From positions 51,518 to 115,517 of the forward strand of contig JAZSJH010000002.1 in NCBI GenBank assembly GCA_045534265.1: a stretch of 64,000 nucleotides of DNA. The letters run 5' to 3'. The first letter of the stretch is position 1. Every line of letters starts with the position of its first letter. The stretch comes from CAKVLS01 sp045534265 (GTDB lineage Bacteria; Bacillota; Clostridia; Christensenellales; UBA1242). Under the pieces are notes generated by a model. That model saw only the letters and a program-made list of their open reading frames with translations, did not search any database and was not told where the DNA came from. Shown here piece after piece: positions 60,588-64,000 of this stretch. The translations under genes and the position numbers were made by a program.

Positions 60588-61970
60588 ATGATTAAATTAT
60601 ATAATACACTGACAAAAAGAATAGAAGAACTAAAGCCCCTAAATGACGGGCTTGTAAAAATGTACACTTGCGGACCTACAGTATATTACTATCCACATAT
60701 CGGTAATATGAGAGCATATATCTTTATGGATAGCTTAAGAAGGATTTTGAAATATAACGGACTTAAACTTCAAGGCGTTATGAACATAACAGACGTGGGG
60801 CATTTGACCAGTGATGAAGATGATGGTGATGACAAAATGGAACTTTCTGCAAAGAAAGAAAACAAATCACCATACGAAATTGCAAAATTTTATACAGATA
60901 TTTTCTTTAATGACCTAAAAAGCCTTAATGTAGATATTCCAGAACATATAACTCCTGCAACAGAATATATCAAACAAATGATTGACTTTGTAAAAGTTTT
61001 GGAAGAAAAAGGTTATACCTATACTATTTCAGACGGCGTATATTTTGATATCAAAAAATTCCGTGGCTATGGTGCCTTGTCTGGCAAAGATTTGGATAAA
61101 GCAGGCATCACAAGAGTTGGCGAAAATCCAGAGAAACACCACCCATTTGACTTTGCTTTGTGGAAGTTTGTTCCAGATAGCCATATTATGAAATGGGATA
61201 GCCCTTGGGGTGTTGGTTGCCCAGGCTGGCATATAGAATGCTCTGCTATGGGTAAAGATATCTTGGGAGACCACTTTGATATCCACACTGGCGGTATAGA
61301 CCATCTTCCTGTTCACCACGAAAACGAAATTGCTCAAAACGATTGTGCAGCAGGACATAAAGTAGTAGAAAGATGGATGCATAATGAATTTGTTCAAGTA
61401 GATGGCGGCAAAATGAGCAAAAGCCTTGGCAATATCTATACCATAAGTCAACTTAAAGAAATGGGTTATGACCCTATGGACTTTAAGTATTTCTGCCTAA
61501 ACACTTATTATGGTAAAAAGATTAACTTCACTTTTGACGCTATGAAATCTGCAAAAGCATCTCTTAAAAATATGTTCAAACTACTTGCAGAACACAAAGC
61601 ATCTAAAACAAAGACCGCTCAAGAAACTTTGGATAAATACAAACAAGAGTTTTTGGCTGCTATTAATGACGACCTAAACACACCACTTGCGCTGGGCGTT
61701 CTTTGGACAATGCTAAAAAATGAAGAAAAGAGTGCAGATGTATATGCTCTAGCTATTGATTTTGATAGAGCTTTGGGACTAAACTTAGATAACCCTTATA
61801 AAGACGAAGAAGTTGAAATTCCAGCCGAAGTCAAAGCCTTAGCCGAAGAAAGAGTGGCTGCCCGCAAAAACAAAGACTGGGCAGAAAGTGATAGATTAAG
61901 AGACCAAATCGCATCTTTGGGCTTTTCAATCAAAGACACCAGAGAAGGCTACGAAATCACAAAATTATAA
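60588..61970 (+). CDS. cysS: Cysteinyl-tRNA synthetase
   Basis: A 460-residue class I synthetase that charges tRNA-Cys. The zinc and active site are in MYTCGPTVYYYPHIGNMRAY (HIGH motif as PHIGN), CSAMGKDILGDHFDIHTGG, and the KMSKS loop is GGKMSKSLGN. Length matches the family. The start is ATG 60588; a frame from 60540 lies inside the MarR gene. A ribosome site (AGAGG, 11 bases upstream) is weak, so coupling to the MarR gene is likely. Confidence 0.96.
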   Translation: MIKLYNTLTKRIEELKPLNDGLVKMYTCGPTVYYYPHIGNMRAYIFMDSLRRILKYNGLKLQGVMNITDVGHLTSDEDDGDDKMELSAKKENKSPYEIAKFYTDIFFNDLKSLNVDIPEHITPATEYIKQMIDFVKVLEEKGYTYTISDGVYFDIKKFRGYGALSGKDLDKAGITRVGENPEKHHPFDFALWKFVPDSHIMKWDSPWGVGCPGWHIECSAMGKDILGDHFDIHTGGIDHLPVHHENEIAQNDCAAGHKVVERWMHNEFVQVDGGKMSKSLGNIYTISQLKEMGYDPMDFKYFCLNTYYGKKINFTFDAMKSAKASLKNMFKLLAEHKASKTKTAQETLDKYKQEFLAAINDDLNTPLALGVLWTMLKNEEKSADVYALAIDFDRALGLNLDNPYKDEEVEIPAEVKALAEERVAARKNKDWAESDRLRDQIASLGFSIKDTREGYEITKL

Positions 61971-61973
61971 AAA

Positions 61974-62006
61974 AAGAGAAGCCAAAGTTTTGGTTTCTTT
62001 TTTTTG
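61974..62006 (+). terminator. Terminator after cysS
   Basis: AGAAGCCAAA / TTTGGTTTCT hairpin and T-run. Confidence 0.85.
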
Positions 62007-62047
62007 TTAAAATATATAGATAATGTTATAAAACAAATATTTTTTGT

Positions 62048-62055
62048 GATATAAT
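62048..62055 (+). promoter_or_regulatory. Promoter -10 element of the flavin reductase gene
   Basis: TGA before TATAAT (62050-62055), 24 bases before the ATG. Confidence 0.6.
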
Positions 62056-62079
62056 TATTGTGTTAAAGGAGAAAAACAA

Positions 62080-62616
62080 ATGAAAAATGTAATTGTTATA
62101 TCATCAACACCAAGAGTTAATGGCAACTCTGAAATTTTGGCAAATGAATTTGCAAGGGGAGCAAAAGACGCCGGACATAATGTCGAAGTTGTAAATTTGA
62201 GAGATTATAATCTTAAATACTGTATTGGCTGTTATTCTTGTCACAGAACAGGAAAGTGTATTCACAATGACGGAATGAATGAATTGGGTGAAAAAATGCT
62301 TAAAGCTGATGTTATAGTGTTTGCAACCCCTGTTTACTTTTATTCTATGAGCGGGCAACTAAAAGTATTTATTGATAGATTAGTTCCGCATTATACAAAA
62401 GTAAAAGCAGATATTTATATGATTGCAACCCAATGGGATAGCGACAAATCAATGATTGACAATGTGTTTAACGCAATCCGCGGTTGTACAAAAGATTGCT
62501 TTGAAGATTGCACAGAAAAAGGGCTTATTTATGGCGCGGGTTTAGATGGTGTTGGCGAAGCAAAAAACAATAGCGAATATATGACTCAAGCATATACTAT
62601 GGGCAAAAATGTTTAA
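62080..62616 (+). CDS. NADPH-dependent FMN reductase / iron-sulfur flavoprotein-like
   Basis: A 178-residue flavodoxin-fold protein. The FMN phosphate loop is SSTPRVNGNSEILANEF (residues ~8-24). Four cysteines in the pattern CIGCYSCHRTGKC could hold a 4Fe-4S cluster, as in Isf-type flavoproteins. ATPVYFYSMSGQLKVFIDR is the typical flavin contact region. Such proteins act in reductive detoxification or electron transfer in anaerobes. AAGGAG precedes the ATG. Confidence 0.88.
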   Translation: MKNVIVISSTPRVNGNSEILANEFARGAKDAGHNVEVVNLRDYNLKYCIGCYSCHRTGKCIHNDGMNELGEKMLKADVIVFATPVYFYSMSGQLKVFIDRLVPHYTKVKADIYMIATQWDSDKSMIDNVFNAIRGCTKDCFEDCTEKGLIYGAGLDGVGEAKNNSEYMTQAYTMGKNV

Positions 62617-62619
62617 TAA

Positions 62620-62649
62620 GGCATTAGGAGAAATCCTAATGTTTTTTCT
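62620..62649 (+). terminator. Terminator after the flavin reductase gene
   Basis: CATTAGGA / TCCTAATG hairpin followed by six T. Confidence 0.8.
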
Positions 62650-62731
62650 TTCAGGATTTGTTTTAAAATATTATTTTCTGCTGACATAAAAAGGTTTTTG
62701 CTCTCATACAATATACAAACAGGAGGAATAT

Positions 62732-63013
62732 ATGGCAGAAGAAGTAAAAGAAAAAAGAAATTTTAGCGAAAGCAAAGTGACACTTATCAATAGGTCAAAC
62801 CTTGCGGTAACTGGGGTTGAAAAAGTAGTTTCTGCGACAAATAATGTGGTGAATTTGGTTGTTTCAGGCTCTCCAATGTGTGTAGAAGGGACAAACCTAT
62901 ATGTGGCGAAACTTGACATAGACCAAGGAATAATTGTTTTAGAGGGTATTGTAAATGGTATAAAATATGGGGCTCAAAAGAAAGGTCCTTTGTTTAAGCG
63001 TATTTTGAAATAA
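62732..63013 (+). CDS. yabP: Sporulation protein YabP
   Basis: A 93-residue protein that matches the YabP family through most of its length: RSNLAVTGVEKVVSATNNVV, VSGSPMCVEGTNLYVAKLDI, then GIVLEGIVNGIKYG. YabP is made in the sporulation process of Firmicutes and is kept as a yabP-yabQ pair. It ends in TAATG, so its stop overlaps the start of yabQ. AGGAGG precedes the ATG. This is the best sign that the lineage is spore-forming. Confidence 0.9.
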   Translation: MAEEVKEKRNFSESKVTLINRSNLAVTGVEKVVSATNNVVNLVVSGSPMCVEGTNLYVAKLDIDQGIIVLEGIVNGIKYGAQKKGPLFKRILK

Positions 63014-63390
63014 TGCTTTTTGTAACCGAAAGTAATAATTTTGCTTTTTTTATGACGCTATATGTGGGAATTGTCATAGGGCTTTTGTACGAAATTAGCA
63101 TTTTTGTCTGTAAAATAACAAAAAACAACATTGTTTTGCGAAATGTTTTTGACATACTTATCACAATAATTGGTAGTTTTTTGTTTGTTTTTGCCATAAA
63201 TTACGCAAATTTTGGATATTTTAGAGTATATCTTTTAGCCGTTTTTGTGTTAGGTTTTGTTTTAGAAAGAGTAAGTATTGGTTTTTTAGTTGCCAAAGTT
63301 TGCGACTTTGTTTATAATAAGACTATAAAATTAATTCGGCAAATAAGGAGAGAGCGTAATGACTCAAGAAAAACTAAAGACAATAGTTAA
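63013..63390 (+). CDS. yabQ: Sporulation protein YabQ
   Basis: A 125-residue membrane protein with helices LYVGIVIGLLYEISIFVCKI, ILITIIGSFLFVFAINYANF and VYLLAVFVLGFVLERVSIGF. The yabP-yabQ-divIC order is well kept in Firmicutes. YabQ is needed for the spore cortex in Bacillus. The start overlaps the yabP stop by one base, and its end overlaps divIC by 32 bases, so all are coupled. Confidence 0.85.
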   Translation: MLFVTESNNFAFFMTLYVGIVIGLLYEISIFVCKITKNNIVLRNVFDILITIIGSFLFVFAINYANFGYFRVYLLAVFVLGFVLERVSIGFLVAKVCDFVYNKTIKLIRQIRRERNDSRKTKDNS

Positions 63391-63631
63391 GCTAGTCACT
63401 GCAGGAGCTGTTATACTTCTTGCTACAATACTTGTATCGCTTACATACCAATTTGTGGTTTTGGCTAACCTAAAAAGACAAAGTGCCAACCTTGACGCAC
63501 AGATTGATGCGTTGACCGAATATAATGTTCAACTAAACAACGAACTTGAATATTTTAACAATTCTGAGGCTTTAGAAGACTATTATAGAGCAAATGGCTA
63601 CTCAAAAGAGGGCGAAGTTAATATAAAATAA
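63359..63631 (+). CDS. divIC: DivIC/FtsB-like septum formation initiator
   Basis: A 90-residue bitopic protein. One membrane helix (LVTAGAVILLATILVSLTYQ) is followed by a short coiled coil (LKRQSANLDAQIDALTEYN, then NNELEYFNN). DivIC joins FtsL and DivIB to start septal wall synthesis. The place after yabQ fits the yabP-yabQ-divIC order. It starts inside yabQ, with AGGAGAG upstream of ATG. Confidence 0.88.
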   Translation: MTQEKLKTIVKLVTAGAVILLATILVSLTYQFVVLANLKRQSANLDAQIDALTEYNVQLNNELEYFNNSEALEDYYRANGYSKEGEVNIK

Positions 63632-63664
63632 AGAAAAAACTATATTTTTATAGTTTTTTTTCTT
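63632..63664 (+). terminator. Terminator after divIC
   Basis: AAAAACTATA / TATAGTTTTT hairpin with a T-run. Confidence 0.8.
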
Positions 63665-63727
63665 CGAAAAGTGTTGACAAACATTTTTTATTAGTATATA
63701 ATGACAAAGTCCATTATGAAACTATAT

Positions 63728-63804
<77 letters not shown>

Positions 63805-63837
63805 TTATCTTTATACAAAAGATAAATAACTTAATAT

Positions 63838-63914
63838 GGCGGCGTAGCTTAGTTGGTTATAGCGATCGGTTCATACCCGATAGGTCATAAGTTCGAATCT
63901 TATCGCCGCTACCA
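63838..63914 (+). tRNA. tRNA-Met (elongator, anticodon CAU)
   Basis: A 77-base tRNA with anticodon CAT in loop TTCATAC and encoded CCA. The acceptor starts G1-U72. tRNA-Ile (lysidine) is the alternative, but the sequence resembles Firmicutes elongator Met. Confidence 0.8.
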
Positions 63915-63917
63915 GAT

Positions 63918-63992
63918 GGTCCCGTGGTCAATCGGTTAAGACATCGCCCTTTCACGACGAAGTGAGGAGTTCGACTCTCCTCGGGATCACCA
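63918..63992 (+). tRNA. tRNA-Glu (anticodon UUC)
   Basis: A 75-base tRNA with acceptor GGTCCCG / CGGGATC, anticodon TTC in CTTTCAC and encoded CCA. The anticodon stem TCGCC/GACGA has one C-A mismatch. Confidence 0.88.
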
Positions 63993-64000
63993 TTTTCCTA

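Overview
This AT-rich window (protein genes mostly about 30-40% GC) reads as the chromosome of an uncultured, low-GC, Clostridia-like member of the Firmicutes. The evidence is the gene set: SecA with a C-terminal zinc motif, RecD2, ComFC, MgtE, YqeY, a glycogen operon, prfB with a programmed +1 frameshift, and the spore-lineage trio yabP-yabQ-divIC next to tRNA genes. Genus cannot be decided from the sequence alone.

Layout. 1-22,200 is mostly housekeeping and envelope functions: the end of a membrane-anchored Ig-like surface protein, yqeY, a 1,482-residue InlB-type repeat protein, a fructose-6-phosphate aldolase, an SPFH protein, a TetR gene divergent from two tandem ABC-2 exporters, a cardiolipin synthase, a VanY-like peptidase, an HD phosphohydrolase, a ferritin-like protein and a radical SAM/SPASM protein. 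22,243-22,500 holds a GC-rich, strongly structured RNA with its own -10 box.

22,687-31,236 is an accessory defence island ending at tRNA-Ser(UGA). On the minus strand it has an AAA ATPase + DUF4435/TOPRIM pair like the PARIS system (AriA/AriB), a possible terminator-ended small RNA, and a CD-NTase with an AGS-C sensor domain plus a SLATT two-TM effector (a minimal CBASS-like module). Next comes a small serine recombinase. On the plus strand follow an EcoRI-family adenine methyltransferase and a DUF262-HNH nuclease. Between the recombinase and the methyltransferase lie two 14-bp inverted copies of AAAGGTGTACCTTT. Each copy is itself a palindrome around a GT core, and they enclose an extended -10 promoter that currently faces the methyltransferase. 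This looks like an invertible promoter switch that would phase-vary the methyltransferase/nuclease operon, and it is the most interesting observation here.

31,700-51,900 returns to core genes: an acyltransferase-like protein, an XRE regulator, an MFS carrier, mgtE, an ABC exporter, a His/Cys-rich protein convergent with a heavy-metal exporter-like permease, recD2 (probably leaderless)-comFC, secA, a NUDIX gene, a phosphoesterase and prfB. 52,188-60,021 is the glycogen operon glgB-glgA-glgP plus a GH13 amylase-type enzyme (no glgC in the window). 60,157-64,000 has a MarR gene, cysS, a flavin reductase, yabP-yabQ-divIC and three tRNAs (fMet, Met, Glu).

All function calls come from reading motifs in the sequence. 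No database search was run, so family names for weakly conserved genes are provisional.
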